Shown here in pieces: positions 44,132 to 57,179 of a stretch of DNA of 64,000 nt. Under the pieces are notes generated by a model. That model ran no database searches. It had not been told where the DNA came from and saw only the letters and a program-made list of their open reading frames with translations. Where the stretch lies: contig WAEK01000010.1 of the NCBI GenBank assembly GCA_011634665.1, positions 1,480,001-1,544,000 on the forward strand, written 5' to 3'. The translations under genes and the position numbers were made by a program. Numbering within the stretch: the stretch's first letter is position 1; each line of letters starts with the position of its first letter. The stretch is from Mortierella sp. BCC40632 (lineage: Eukaryota > Mortierellomycota > Mortierellomycetes > Mortierellales > Mortierellaceae).

Positions 44132-44602
44132 GATTGAGAAAAAATATATATGGATCACGCGTCTTGAGTAAGTGTCAAATCTAAAGGATGGCAGGAGGAG
44201 GGGGGTATGGAAGGGGACAACAATGAACAAAGAGGAAGAGTGTTGAGGAAGAAGGATGTAAAAAAGAAGAAAAAAAAAAAAAGGAAAAAAAAAAAAAAAA
44301 GTACACTGACATATGAAGGGCACTCTTTTTATTTCTCACGAAACTCGAGAGGCAAGTCACGCCTCTCTCGCTCTCTTTCTCTCCCTCCCGGTACCTGGAA
44401 AACCTTCCGCAAGGGCCAATGCAACAAATACAAGAATCACACAAATAACTAACTCTATCTCCTGTCAGGGAAGCACACTGTCTTCTTTTTCTTTTCTTTT
44501 CGTTTTTCTCTTCTCACATTCACTCACACACACTCTCTCTCAACGTCTTGAGTTGGCCTTCTTATCCATCAAGTTCAACAAACCCTCACACCACTTCTTG
44601 GT
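44132..44602. other. HSDL2-like promoter and Bud6 3' region
   Basis: Both genes are on the minus strand. A-rich runs (44271-44300) and CT-rich DNA (44360-44385, 44480-44545). No coding sequence seen. Confidence 0.6.
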
Positions 44603-47600
44603 TTATTGTTCAAGCTCGGTATCATTCATCGGCTCGGCTGTGGCGTCGTCGCTTGGCTCGTCGGCTGGATCCCCGACGACCGTAATCTCGGGCTTCTTTC
44701 CGAATAGTGCTTTCAGATTCTCTTGATCCCTCTGTTGTCGCTGTCGATCAATCTCCAACGCACCTCCTGTCTTTCTCAACTTGCTTGATCCCACAAACGT
44801 TGTCAATTCTTCTTCAAATTCATCAATTCGATTCGAAAGTTCAATATGTCGCAACTTTTCCATTTGGGCCATCGCCTTGAGTCGTTTGTCCGAATTGGGT
44901 TCAATCATCTTGACCTCCTCCATCACCGTCTTGAGTCCTTCAAATCCCTCATCCACCACTGGATGGAACACAAAGGATCTCGAACCAAGTCCACCGTTCT
45001 TGCTTTGCAACTCGAGGAACTTTTTCAGATTAACCAACGTCTGCGACAATGAACCATTGTCCTCCTTGAGATCTTCGAGCAGAGCCTCTTGTTCCTTCAA
45101 AAACATTTGCTCTTTGACAATAGTCTGAAGCTCAACCTCCCATGTCTTTTTCCATGCAGGTCGCAAAGACTGGATATAGTCCGAAAGTTCTACAATATCC
45201 TTGCTAACATCTTCACACTGTCGATCCACAAAGGTCATCGAAGTCTCACTAGGTCGTCCACGTCGCTGCGTCACATTGACCTTCATATCCTCTACCACAT
45301 CCTGAAGCTCTTCAATCTTGTTGGTCAACTCTTCTGACATCTTGTCCAGCTTGACCTTGCCTGTTTCGATAAACAACCTGGAGGAGAAGGGTGTCTCAGT
45401 TGCCTGTTTACGAATCTGAGCAGTGTATCCTGCCAAGGTCGACAAAGTCGTCTTGGTCTCTGTCTGGAGTTCTGTGTACAATTGTCGGACAACACTCAAT
45501 TCCCGTCGTAACGTCTGAATCTCTTCATGTTGTGACTTGAGCTCTGCCACCGAGATCTTGCCCTGAGTCGAAGGTGTGGTTGAGTCGTTCAATGGTTTGA
45601 CCTTGGCGATAGCCTTTTGAACAACAGCTCGGAGAGCTGGCGAGTTTTCGACATTGGTCGAGGCTGCAGTCCGTTCTGCGGGGAGATTGGTGCTCAAAAG
45701 TGCCTTTTGACGAGCAGCCTCTGCAGCCTCCTGTGCCTTTTTGATCTCACTCAACTCCTTGGTCAATGTCGCAAATCCTTGATCCATCCGACGCTGAATA
45801 TTTTCGAGGTCTTTTTTTTTTTTTCCACAAAGTCAGTTAGGAGGAGAGTCATTTTAGAGTTTTTTTTTTTCTTTTTTGTTACGCCAACACGAAATCAACA
45901 AAGGCTTTTTACCATCAACGTTCAACGACAAGAACGCATTCTGTTTCACATCCGCCAAGGACTCCAATTCATAATGAATATTCGTATTAGGATCCTTCAC
46001 ATAGATCGTCGGGAAATCTTCCTGTCCTGGATTGTACTGAAACTTTTCCATAAACAACATTCGTAACGCAATAAGCGTCAACTCGCCATCGTACTTGGTT
46101 TTTTTGACACTCTTGCCAACTTGTAAAAACAATGTCAGGCTCTGATCCACTGGCTCGGCTAGAAACAAAAGAAAAAGAAGAGAGCAGTACAAAAAAAAAG
46201 AGGTCAGTACTATGGGACTGAAACGGTGACGATGACAAATGACAAATGACAAAATGAGGTTACTTAAAGAAAGAAAAAAAGGGGGGATCCACATACCAGG
46301 CACATCCGAGGTCGGTAACGAAATAGAACTAGCAGCCTCCTGTGCACTTGACTCTGTCAGAGCCGATTGGGTATTGATGGTCTCCGTGGATCCTTGCATC
46401 AACGGAGATGCTTGCGAGGGCGTCGAGATCTCGGGAGTGAGTAGCATGGGCGTGGCCATGGAAGAGGAACCCAGTACAGGAGACATGGTCGAGGCTGGGG
46501 CATGCGCTCCCCCTCCAGTTTGAGCCATTGGTGGTGGAGGAACAGGTATTGTGGGTGGGAGAGGCATCGATTCCATAACGCGACTCGAGCTCGAATTCGA
46601 CCTAGAGAGATAGGGCTCTGGTGTGGGCATTTGCGAGTATTGGCTAGGACCAGCAGGATTCGGACTCGTGATAGGCGTCGACCCCTGAGATCCTCCACTG
46701 CTGTATCCTGGATAAGCTGAAAGATAACTCGGGTCCACCATAGGGTTTCTCCGAGGAACAGGAGGTTGTGTGTTCTGCTCAAGCAAAGTCGAGAATCGCT
46801 GGGAATGGCGTCGTGAGGAGGCTCGTCGTGTGATGGCATCACTCTTTCGAAGCGACGCGAGTGTCTCAGCATGTCCCTGTTCGTCACGGGCAGTTGGCTG
46901 CAGGTACGGCTGCGATGGTCCCACATTTTGAATCGAGTTTCTCGGTGTTGTATCATCCTCAGGGGGTCGAAGTAACGTGCTGGGTTGCCGGAAATTGCTT
47001 CCACTACTCCTCGATCGTGCCGAGCCTGCAGCCTGCATCCGTGCAGTCTTCGCCTCGTGTTGTTCCCGGTAAAGGTTCTGCTTCAGACGCAGGCCTTGGA
47101 GAAGGTTGATAATGACTTCTTTGATTCTGGGAAGGTATTGATCGAGAGAGGACGGCGACGGGTCTTCGCCCAGGGCCGTCTCCAGGCAATTCCTCAAGTC
47201 GTCTGGAACATGAGCGAGTTCACTGAGATTCCGTTTGGAGGCAAGAGAAAAAGAAAAAGAAAAGACCCAAGGCGACAGGACAAAAAGTAGAAATCGTAGG
47301 GTAGTTGTGTGTTAATTATCCATATTAGCATATCAAGGCGCTTTCTTAATTCTTCTCTGCGGTTCCTTTTCGCTCTCAAAAGCCCGCGGACGGGCGCGGC
47401 ACGAGGAGGAAGAGGCTGCAGAATTTGTCATGGCTCAAAAGCATACACACAGCGCCCACGAGGAGAGAAGGAAAAAAGAAAAAAAGAGGCTGTTGTCAGA
47501 TGAGCTACTATACCTGGTGTCGATGCCAACTTCATGAAAAGCCTGGCTTGCCATGTTGAATTGTGTTGCCAACTGTACGAAAATGTCAGAGACCTGTTCT

Positions 47601-47950
47601 TCACTCATTTTGCGCGTCGACCAGAGTGTCAGTCCTTCCAGAAGTTGTTTTGTTGCCACCAGCAGCTTGGTGACAGTCGCCTCGATGGGATTTATCTACA
47701 AAAAAAAAAAAAAGGACAATAGAAAATGCAAAGAGAAATGAAAAATCCAAGAGAGTATTCAAATGGGTTAGTCAGGATCTCTGTCCAATGTCTGGTCATG
47801 GAACCATGGCCACCTTCCGGGTTCATTTTTGGTGGCCAAATGATAAAGGCTGGGGCAGGAGGGAGGGAGGGGACATACAGCGCCTTGGTCGGTTTTCCGT
47901 CGGCGGACAGGAGCCGCGGAGCCCTGCATGTAGGGGGAGTTGGGATCCAT
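44603..47950 (-). CDS. BUD6: Bud6/AIP3 actin-interacting polarity protein
   Basis: Five exons (47950-47879, 47695-47514, 47222-46297, 46158-45913, 45810-44603) give 877 residues with all phases matched. Bud6 binds formins and G-actin at polarity sites and promotes actin-cable nucleation. Residues 25-110 are the N-terminal helical region (IEATVTKLLVATKQLLEGLT, SELAHVPDDLRNCLE). Residues 130-390 are Pro/Ser-rich and disordered. The conserved core begins SLTLFLQVGKSVKKTKYDGE and FPTIYVKDPNTNIHYELE. Long coiled coils follow (VVRQLYTELQTETKTTLSTL), then the AIP3 C-terminal block FHPVVDEGFEGLKTVMEEV. The tail is acidic. The last intron has a CTAAC branch-like site but its acceptor sits behind 13 A, an unusual context. 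A possible 5'-UTR acceptor (acatctcag) precedes the ATG. Confidence 0.93.
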
Positions 47951-48187
47951 GGCGTTCCTGAGATGTGAGTGAGTGGAAGGGTTCGATGCAATGCGGAGAG
48001 ACTCGGGAATAGGATGGATGGAGTAGTAGAGGAACAAGAAGAAAAATGAGAATGATGCGGAGAGATTGCGAGAGTGAGAAAAAGAACAGAGGAAAGAAAG
48101 ACAGTGCGGAGAAAGACGTTCTAGGCGAAACGCCCGCGCCAGCTGCTCTTTTTTTTTTTTTTTTTTTTATTTCAACGCGCATCTGGT

Positions 48188-49568
48188 CTACCGCGGCCTG
48201 CACAGTGGTATCATTGGTTTCGTTTGGAAGGCTAGGTCTACGGCTTCCAGGATCGGTCTGTTCTGTTGCGCTTGCTGGCTTGCCTTGATGCCCTGCGACG
48301 TCTCCAAGTACAAGTCTAACCCAAGGAAGTAGTAGAGGAGAATGAGTTACCATGGGACACACTGTTTAGCTCTTTCTCTCAATCTCTCTTTTCTCTGTAA
48401 CGCCACACCCTGCATCGCCACTTTTTTTTAAAGAAAATGTGTTGGTAGAGCATGAGGTGTGTCGCTTTTCGGCCGCTTCGCCTCGTTTTACCTTTCAGGC
48501 ACGATCCTGCCGCAGCAGCAGCGAGAGGGCTACTCGTCTTGAACGCATGTACAAACCCCGTCTGAAGCATCTTTTCTGAATGCACATCATGGGTCTGCTT
48601 GTAGATATTCCCCAGCAGCAGTAGCGTCAAGCTCTTCATCTGAGTGTTCTGAAGAGAGCCAGACATCCGGAGCGCCTCATGAAGCTGTTGCCTAAGGTTG
48701 GAAGAAGAAGAAAAAAACCACCATCGACCTGTGAATCATATGTTTCACACAACGCTTAGAGTAGAAACAGCGGACTCGAAGCTGTACGGAATGTGATCAG
48801 GAACGCCTGCAACCGTTGACTAACCTGGCCGGGATGATAGACTCCTTTGTCCAACCGTCTAGTAAATGCAAAACACCTTGGTAATCTGCCGACATGGAGT
48901 GAGCACGCCTCTTCCTAAATTCCACCAAGAGTTGCCTTGCCTAGAAAGAAGAAGAGAGGGAAGGATGGCTCTGTTAGTTATAGAATTTAATCAAACAAGC
49001 TAGTTCATCATTGAAGTTCCTTAGTCACTCACAATCATCCCCGAGTATTATCTCTTTCCTTACCTTTTGCAAATCAAAATGGGCCTCTCCACAGTAAATG
49101 ATGGCTAGATTGATAGAGGCCATCGATTTCACGTCAAATCCTTCAGGGTCGTCGCGATGTGAGGACTCATGGCTCATACAAATCTCATACCACTCTATGG
49201 CCTCTTCAAGCTGACCACCAGTTTGCATGATCATGCCGATGGAGAGAGAGACTCGCCATTTAAACATTTCCCAAAATCCACACACCTTTGCCCAGTATGT
49301 GGCCTTCAAAATCGTCTTGAGTATAGACAAAGGGTAAGTGTAAAATAATAATATACGCAAAGTTAGTAAAGGACTGGTGAGGGGTAACAAAAAAGAAAGC
49401 ATGGTGATAGAAGCCTCGCCGCAAAGGCACTTACATCCTCTGCAGATTTTAGATCAAACTTGACCAGGTACACATCCACAAGGTGTAAAAGCAGTGTCAT
49501 CATTAACAATGAAAACCACTGTTGATTACGTCGGACGTAAATTGTCGAGAAGGCATCTAAAATGTGAG

Positions 49569-49626
<58 letters not shown>

Positions 49627-51177
49627 AGACGTTGAGACATTCCCCTTCTTTTCACCCCAATGGCTCAGATGACTTGATCATAAACGACTCGATCGACCTA
49701 CGCTCATTGATGCTAAATTCACCTATTATCAAAGCATTAAAAAAAAACAAGAAAGAATCATTAGCTCAGATAGAAGCCTATTTTGTTTTTGTCTTTTTTT
49801 GCTCGTAAGCAATAGGCAAAAAAAAAATACGATTCTGACTTACGATCCACGACTTTGATTCCTTCCACCAGAAACTGTTGAGCTTTCATCGGTTGCGTCA
49901 TATCTGCCTTGCTGCATATTCCCGAGAGCAAATAGGTCAAACAATACGCCTGCGAGAAAGATACCCACCGGATGCTGATGTAATCATAGGCTTTGTCAAC
50001 AGGAAGGATCTTTAGATGCTCCGATATAACTTCTTGAGTTGGCTCATCCGTTTCACGATTATTCAATGGAATCTTAAAGACCCCTTGTGCCTCCTCAAGA
50101 TCTTTGGGTGGTGATTCATCTAAAGTTTTATGTAGAACTGACAGTGCAGACAAAGCGTTGGACATCCTTCCTGATCTGACCGAACAAGAGATAAAGAGTA
50201 CCAGGAAGAATACCCGGAGTTGCTTTGTTTGACAGGCCCGTGTAGTCGATGGTGATGGTAGAGGTGGTTGAGTTGTCGAGGGTGTTCCGTTTTGGGACTG
50301 AGGTTGATCCAGTCCCATATACGGGAAAAGTCGATTAAGGTAGTGTTCAGCCTGACTCCAATTGGCAAGCATAAGAGAGTACTGTCCAGCGACGATCCAG
50401 AACGCCATCTACCAGCAATTTCATCCGTGGAAAAGATTAAAAGTTAGACTTCACGATCAATTTTTTTTCCCTTATTCCTCCTTAGCGATGCAGCATTGAC
50501 AACGACTGAAGGAGAAGGGGTTGGTTTGCGGAGCAATTTTTTTTTTTTTTTTAGGATTGCGTGGCAGGTACCTTAAGCTCAAAGTCACCTCGAGCTTCTG
50601 CAAGTATAACTCCATGATTCAAGGTCGTTAAGCTACCTTCAAGATCATTCAGTAAAAAATAGACGCGTGCTCTATTTAAGCAGAACTGGTATTGCCACAT
50701 ATAAAGTCCATGCCTATTCCATTTTGAGAATGAACAAATGAATGAATCAATATCAAGATAAACAGCAAGACAAGAGTGTCAAAGGACACTAATTTCCATA
50801 AAAAAAAAAAAAAAAAAAAAAAAAAAGATAAAGATAAAGATAAAAGGACCAAAGGGAAGAGGAGAAAAGGGGGGAGCAAATTACGCTTTCGACATTCTTA
50901 CTTTTCAGCCCGAGATGTCGCTATCCGAAGAGTATTTTTTGCAAGACGGAATTTCCCCGTTTCAAGATAGATCCGCGTTTGGAGATCGTACAGTCGAAAC
51001 TGCAAGTCCAATGAGGCGGATCCTTGGATCTACAACAAGAAAGCCATTTTTTTTTTCACATATCCCATCTCTGTAATGTGAGAAGAAGAAGAAAAAAGAA
51101 GTGATCCATCCATAATCTTTACATCCTTGCCAAAGTGCACAATCACTTACGCCATCCACAATGATGATCTATATAAT

Positions 51178-51217
<40 letters not shown>

Positions 51218-51707
51218 ACGCGCACGCGCTTTAGAAAACAATTTTGACAAGACTCTTGCTTTGGTGACCGTCTAGTTTTGAGTATCTTATGATTGGACTT
51301 ACCGCTTTGCTCACTTCTTCTTCAGCTCGGTCAAAACTTTCTGTCTCCTCAAATAATAGTTGAGCCAGTCGATATCTTGATTTCGCCTTGTCCAACTGGG
51401 TCATGGCTGGTGATTCAAGTGTCGTTGAGGCAACTAGACACTTGATAGCTGTAAGAATGAGATCGCGGTGCCTAGACTTCCATCCAGGTTGAGAACTTGG
51501 TTGCGTTGTAGCAACGAAGCAAAGAGAATGTGCCTGTTCGATATATTCTTCTGCTAAAGCCCAAAGAACCCAATGTGTCATGCCATAGGTGGAGAGTGAA
51601 TGGTGTGAGGCATGGCTCTGATGCTGTTGTGCTGGCTGTTGTTGTTGTTGCTGAGATGGTTGATGCTCCTGGGATTGCGAATCCATTTGCATCGATGTCG
51701 AATCCAT
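48188..51707 (-). CDS. MAU2: Mau2/Scc4 cohesin-loader subunit
   Basis: Eleven exons: 51707-51303, 51168-51151, 51029-50902, 50713-50572, 50408-49844, 49722-49702, 49556-49435, 49315-49064, 48940-48825, 48691-48492, 48315-48188. All phases agree, giving 698 residues. Mau2 is a TPR superhelix that wraps the N-terminus of Scc2/NIPBL and loads cohesin onto chromatin. The N-terminus is Gln-rich (residues 10-35). Then come WALAEEYIEQA, KSRYRLAQLLFEETESFDRA, EFKHGLYMWQYQ-like repeats and LRVFFLVLFISCSVRSGRMS, a Mau2 signature. Further matches are YWAKVCGFWEMFKWRVSLSI, MASINLAIIYCGEAHFDLQK, QMKSLTLLLLGNIYKQTHD and DLYLETSQGIKASQQAQQNR near the end. Two exons are only 18 and 21 bases. One intron contains T13 followed by A42. 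The ATG is 138 bases from the Orc6 stop. Confidence 0.92.
49569..49623. repeat. T13-A42 inverted homopolymer in a Mau2 intron
   Basis: Thirteen T followed directly by forty-two A on the plus strand, next to the acceptor of Mau2 exon 7. The arms can pair as a hairpin in the transcript. On the mRNA strand it reads as a long T run and then an A run just upstream of the branch and acceptor region. Confidence 0.85.
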
Positions 51708-51845
51708 AATGGCAAGCCCAGTCCCTTCGACTCCAAAAAGGAAAAGAAAATAATGGCAAAGAGAGGGGGGAAGGGGAAGAGAGATCGTACAAAAAAAAAA
51801 TTGGTGGCAAACTCTTTTTTTTTATTTTTTTCCCTTGCCACTAGT

Positions 51846-53651
51846 TCATCCAGCTGCTGCGATTGCCTCTAACATTCTTGCTTGCCACTCCTTGTATTGC
51901 GTATATGCCTTGGTATTCACATAACTGATGCGGGGTATCTATCCACACACACACACACGCAAAGAGAGAGAGAAAGAGAGATGCGCGTTCGCCACATTAA
52001 TGGATATTAGCTGCCTCACTCTTCTCATTGAATAAAACGGCATTCCTTAAGATACCTTCGAGTTCACAACAATGAATGCCTCTCTACTTACCATACTATA
52101 AACGCCCGTCCGAATCCGCATGTTGGCTTTCAATTTTGCACTTCTAGCTGCCCCTGTCACCTCACTTAATCCCCGTTTCGATGGTACCCGCTTGGATCGA
52201 ATAATATCCGTCGAGAGCATACTCTCACCTCGATGTATCTTTTCAGCTGCTTGGTGATCGTTCTCTACACCCAGTCTAGATCTCTTTGCCGATATTCTTC
52301 CTCGTCCCTTGTTGATGTCTCTTGTATTTACCCTAGTCTCATCCTCCTCTGGCTCGGGAGAAACTGACATTTGACTGACATTCGAGATGTGGCGCTTCAA
52401 ATTCGCCCGTCGACCAACAACACTCCTTCCACCTCTAGTGTCGACTCCATCTTCTTCCTCGCCCTGCACAGTCGTATCCTGCGCTGTCTGTGGTGGTTGA
52501 TAGGGTTTAGCTCCTCCCCTCATTGGAATAACAATGGTTGCTGGATTCGAGATGTCACTTGAAGTTGAGCTTACACGACTTCTCGGTGTCGTTGGTGTCC
52601 CTGGCCGCCGTGCCTGCGGAAGACGTGCACCAGATCCTGGACCTGTCGCTTTAGTCTTTTTCAATGAGAAAAGATAGTCTCTTGTAGTATCCTCAATCAA
52701 TCGGATAGTGGCGTCCAGCTCGGTTTTTTTAATACTGTGCTCCACAGTGGCCAAGATAATGTCCTTTAGCTCCTTTCCTCCACGTCCACCGATTCGTTTG
52801 ATAACTTTTGCTGATGGTTTGGACTCGGATGATGGAGCGCCCTCTGTTGGGACTGGTTCAGCTTCTTTTGTAGCTGTCATATTCCTGGCTAGAGCGCAGA
52901 GCCAGAAGGCTGCTCCAATCCATTTTGCATTCGCATAATCCACATGGGCTCGTTGTGCAGGAGTCAAGGTCGGGACCCAGTCAGCAAAGAACTGCTCCAG
53001 ACATTTCAATACAATTTCTTCCAGTTCAAGAGATCCATACTGAACAGAGAGTTGTCCCAAGTAAGTCATTGATCTCTCTGTAAGAAGCCGACGCAAATAC
53101 GCGTGAGGTGATGAATCCCTCTCGTCCTGATCTCCTTCGTCTAGGTCTCCTGCCTTTTGTGTACCTCGAGCAGTGGATCTGCCGCCGGCTCCTGTGACGC
53201 CACTCCCTGGTCGCTTGCCAACCCGTTGTTTTGATCCAGTCAATATCCGGGAAAGCGTTTGAAACGTGACACTATAAGCTGAAGGAGAGGCTGCTCCAGA
53301 GAATCGGACAAGTGCTTGACGCGAGACGTCAATCGAGAGTCTAATACAAGTGAGGAGGAATGAGAGATTGACAACAGCTTCGAAGCATTCGTGAGTGATC
53401 TCTCATATTCTATTTTTTTCCCCCATGGGAACACGATGGACCCAAATGTCTCTCTCCCTCCTCTCTCAGTCCTGTAGATGCACTCACTGCTCTGCTGCAA
53501 TATCGACACAAATGGCGGCATGACTGGAATGGTTTTTGATGGAGCCATTCGACTCGACTGCCTGGAGATAACCACAAGCCTTTTCGGCGAGGGATGTCCG
53601 GTGATCCAGCGAGAGACGCTCAAGGAGCACCGCAATGTCGCGACGTGACAT
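51846..53651 (-). CDS. ORC6: Origin recognition complex subunit 6
   Basis: Three exons (53651-53488, 53340-52092, 51938-51846) give 501 residues. Orc6 is the smallest ORC subunit, with tandem TFIIB-like cyclin folds that bind origin DNA and help load Mcm2-7. The first fold includes LAEKACGYLQAVESNGSIKN, AICVDIAAEQLSIDVSRQAL and SAYSVTFQTLSRIL. The second includes YLGQLSVQYGSLELEEIVLK and AKWIGAAFWLCALARN. A long basic, Ser/Pro-rich disordered segment follows (about residues 290-470), with SP/TP sites that could be CDK targets. The last exon ends YTQYKEWQARMLEAIAAAG, matching the Orc6 C-terminal Y-x-x-W-x-x-x-h-L motif that binds the ORC core (YEEWKRKIL in human). This short terminal exon confirms the call. 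Confidence 0.92.
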
Positions 53652-53696
53652 GGAAAGTGTGTGAGAGAAAGAAGGTGATGACAGAGAATGTGATAT

Positions 53697-53773
53697 AAAA
53701 AAAAAAAAAAAAAAAGGGATCGTAAATAAGAAAAAAAAAAAAAAAAAAAAGGCTCAGAACAACCCTACGACTA

Positions 53774-53812
<39 letters not shown>
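53697..53812. repeat. Clustered poly(A) and poly(T) tracts between Orc6 and Tup1
   Basis: A runs at about 53697-53715 and 53731-53750 are followed by a 37-base T run at 53776-53812. Together they fill most of the 229 bases between the Tup1 stop and the Orc6 start. They leave little room for a conventional Orc6 promoter; poly(dA:dT) tracts exclude nucleosomes and could themselves serve as the open promoter. Confidence 0.8.
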
Positions 53813-53815
<3 letters not shown>

Positions 53816-53880
53816 GATGATCCTGCTTTTAGATGTCATGAATGATTCTACTTTAAATATCGATTGTCCTCCTCCATCAA

Positions 53881-56800
53881 TCAGTCCTGCAATGATTCGT
53901 AGCTCCAAATGCGCGCACGTGTATCGCCCGAGCCTGTAGCAAAGTATGTGCCCATTGGACTCAGAGCAACCGAGATCACTATTTACAACCCAAGCAGAGA
54001 AAAAAAAAAATCGGTTACCCAGCAGGAGAATAGGTTAATATCTTTGTTCACTGGCTACCCTTTCTCTCCTTTCCCAAAGACAATAAAGCACTACAGATTC
54101 TCAACACCTACCAGAATTCTTGTGTCCCTGAAGCATGAACTGGACAGCAGTTGTAGTAGGGTCCCAGAACTGGACACCTCTATCCTTCGATCCCGAAACA
54201 ACCCACTTGCCATCTGGCGAGACAGCAACCGAGAGTACAAAGTCCTATGTTTGTCAAAAAAAAAAAAAAAAAAAAAAAAAAAGAGAGACGTTAGACCACA
54301 AGAATATAGAGAGGATGTGGGAGAAAAAACTACCTCGTTCTTTTTTTTTTCTGTTTTTTCTATTTTCTTTTACCTTGTGTCCGTTGAATGTTGCTTTGCA
54401 GACACTTCCTCTCGAAGAACCGTTCTGGTTACGGCTAAGATTCAACTCCCACGACTTGAGTGTTCGATCCAAGCTTCCAGAAACCAATGTCCTGCCATCT
54501 GGAGCAAATGCCACACTATAGACTGAATCCTTATGTCCCTCCAATCTCTCCAAGAGCATTCCCGAGGCCGTGTCCCACACTCGGACAAGTCGATCCAATG
54601 ATCCCGCTGCAACATAGTGGCCATCTGGAGAAATTGCAACCGAGGTCACACCAGCGTCCTTTTGATCCACCTCACCAACAGTCAACACATGGAGACAAGA
54701 TCCGGTTTCCATGTCCCATATACGTGCTGTCTGATCACCAGATCCAGACACAATGATCCTTCCATCGCGCGAGAAATCCAATGAGTAGATATCCTGTTCG
54801 TGTCCTTTCAAGATCTTGAGGATCTTCTTGCGGCTGATATCCCAAATCTAGATGATACCAAATAACACACCAAATTGAATATAATGATAACAAAAGAAAA
54901 GGGGTTATCTATTTCTGACAGATAATGTTCCCTCTCTTCCTTTCTTTCTCTTCTTACCCTGATTTGCTTGTCTTCAGCACCGGTTGCGAGATACTTTCCA
55001 TCTGGACTGAAGCAGACGGAGCGGATATACAAATCATCTCTACCTGCAGAATCATCAGCAAGTAAACTATAGAGATGTAGGAAGAAGGGAGAAAACAAGT
55101 CCATGATTAAAAGGTCAACGGAGCATGGTCAGAAGACATGCCATTGGAAATTATGATTGAGAACTGATGGAGTACTGTTTGCTTCGAACGCAAATTCTGT
55201 AAAAAAAAAAAAAATAAATAAATAAATAAATAAAAAAAAAAGGGGGGGGATATCCATACCATACGCTCTGTCCGCTTTGGATGTCGTAAATCTGTGCGCT
55301 GCGATTGCAGCCCGTAGCAAGGAACTTTCCATCAGCACTGAAGCGGACACAGCAAACGACGCTGATGAGCAAGTGTGGGGGGGGGGAGAGGGAGAAATGG
55401 AAAAGGGGGTAAAAGTTAGACAATCTGGAAGCTTTTCTTTCTCATTTGCTCTAAAAAAGAGTCGACAGATAAACCAGAATAGTTTTTTTTTTTTTTTTTT
55501 GGAAGTTACCTGGAGTGCTCCATTGTGTGAACAAGGTCTACCTTCAGCTGCTGTGGGACCTTGGGGTTTGAACTATACAATAGAAAGAAAGAAGAAGAAG
55601 AAAAAAAAAGAGCAGATATTGGTGAGCATACCAAGCCCTGACAAAAAGAAGAAAAAGTACTCTCTCCCTCCTCCCCTTCTCTTATTTTCCCTTTTCTTTT
55701 TTTTTTTTTTTTTTTTCCTACTTACATAGCAAACCAATCGGGACCTTCTCTCTTCAACTGTGCAGGGACATTATCAGCGTCATCGTTCCAGTTAGCTTGA
55801 CTGTTTCCTCCCGTTCTGGATGAACGAGCAGCAATAGCATTATTAGGAGTAGAAGAAGCAGTAGCACCCAATTTCCGCTTAATGTTTACCGATCCAGATT
55901 GTGGTTCCTCTTTGGCTTGGATGTACGCTCCGCTCTATAACATCAAAAAGAAAAAAAAAATGAAAAAAAAAGACAAAAAAAAGACAAGAAAAAAATATAT
56001 CATTGTTTTTTAGTCACCGCTGATGGGATAGAAAGTTCTCTCATGTGAAATATAAAAGGGATAACCTGGCCTCCTCTCCTCTCCTCTCCTCTGGATCCAC
56101 ACAATCAATCCATTCGAAACACGTTTCTTGTTTTCTTGTTTTCTTGTTTTTTTACCTTTCCGGACTTGGGCGGCTGTTTTGACGTCGCTGGGGCTGGGAC
56201 TGGTGAATTATAGGCAGGGCTCATTCCTGGAGGTGGTCCACTTGGATTACCATGGGGATTGGGGGACATGTTGCCATACACATTGCCTGGTCCTCCAGGA
56301 GGTGGGATCTCGCCCTCACTCTTGTAACGGGGTGCCTCTCCCTCGGTCTTGAACCGCTTTGGCTGTGGTTGTCCTTGTTGGGGTACATTCCCGCCATTCA
56401 TATATGGAGAATGAGGTCCACCTGGTCCTGGGGGCATATTAGGTCCACCATAGGGATACTGCTGCTGCTGTTGCTGCTGCGAAGGGGGCGGTGGCATGTG
56501 TGGCGGCGGCTGATGTGGTGGACCCTGTTGCATATGCTGAGCCTGTTGAGGATGCGGGGGCTGCTGCTGCTGCGCCTGCTGTTGTGGAGGCTGGCCGTGC
56601 TGCTGTGGGGGCTGAAGCGACTGCTGCTGTTGCTGTTGCTGTGAAGGATCGCCCATCTGAGGAGGGGCTACCAATCCTGGTCCACCTGGTCCACCACTAA
56701 TGATCCCACCAAAATGATTTGAGTGTCCATGTCCAATGTTGGGAGGAGGGCCCTGATTGTGTTGCATTTGATGAGGCATTGGTACTACTCCTCCACGCTG

Positions 56801-57138
56801 CTCTACTTCGCGTCTCAATCTCAGGACCTCCTCTTCGACCCTGGTAAAGTAAAAGGAACCGTGAAATGGGGTTCAGGTTAATAAATGCCGCTCCACTGAA
56901 TTGCTCACTTGGATTCACAGCTCAAAACAAGTTTGGTATTTTTTTTTTAAAAAAGAAAAGAAAATGGACATACGCTTGGTACTGGTTCTTCATACTGTCG
57001 TGTTTCCTCTCTAGCTCAATTAAGGCTCTTCGAAAGGCATCCATTTCCTGGATCTGAGCATTGACTGGTGATATGTTTTTATAGACGTTTTACAAACGCG
57101 TCGATATTATTATTTTTCTTTTTCTTTTTTTTTCTTTT

Positions 57139-57179
<41 letters not shown>

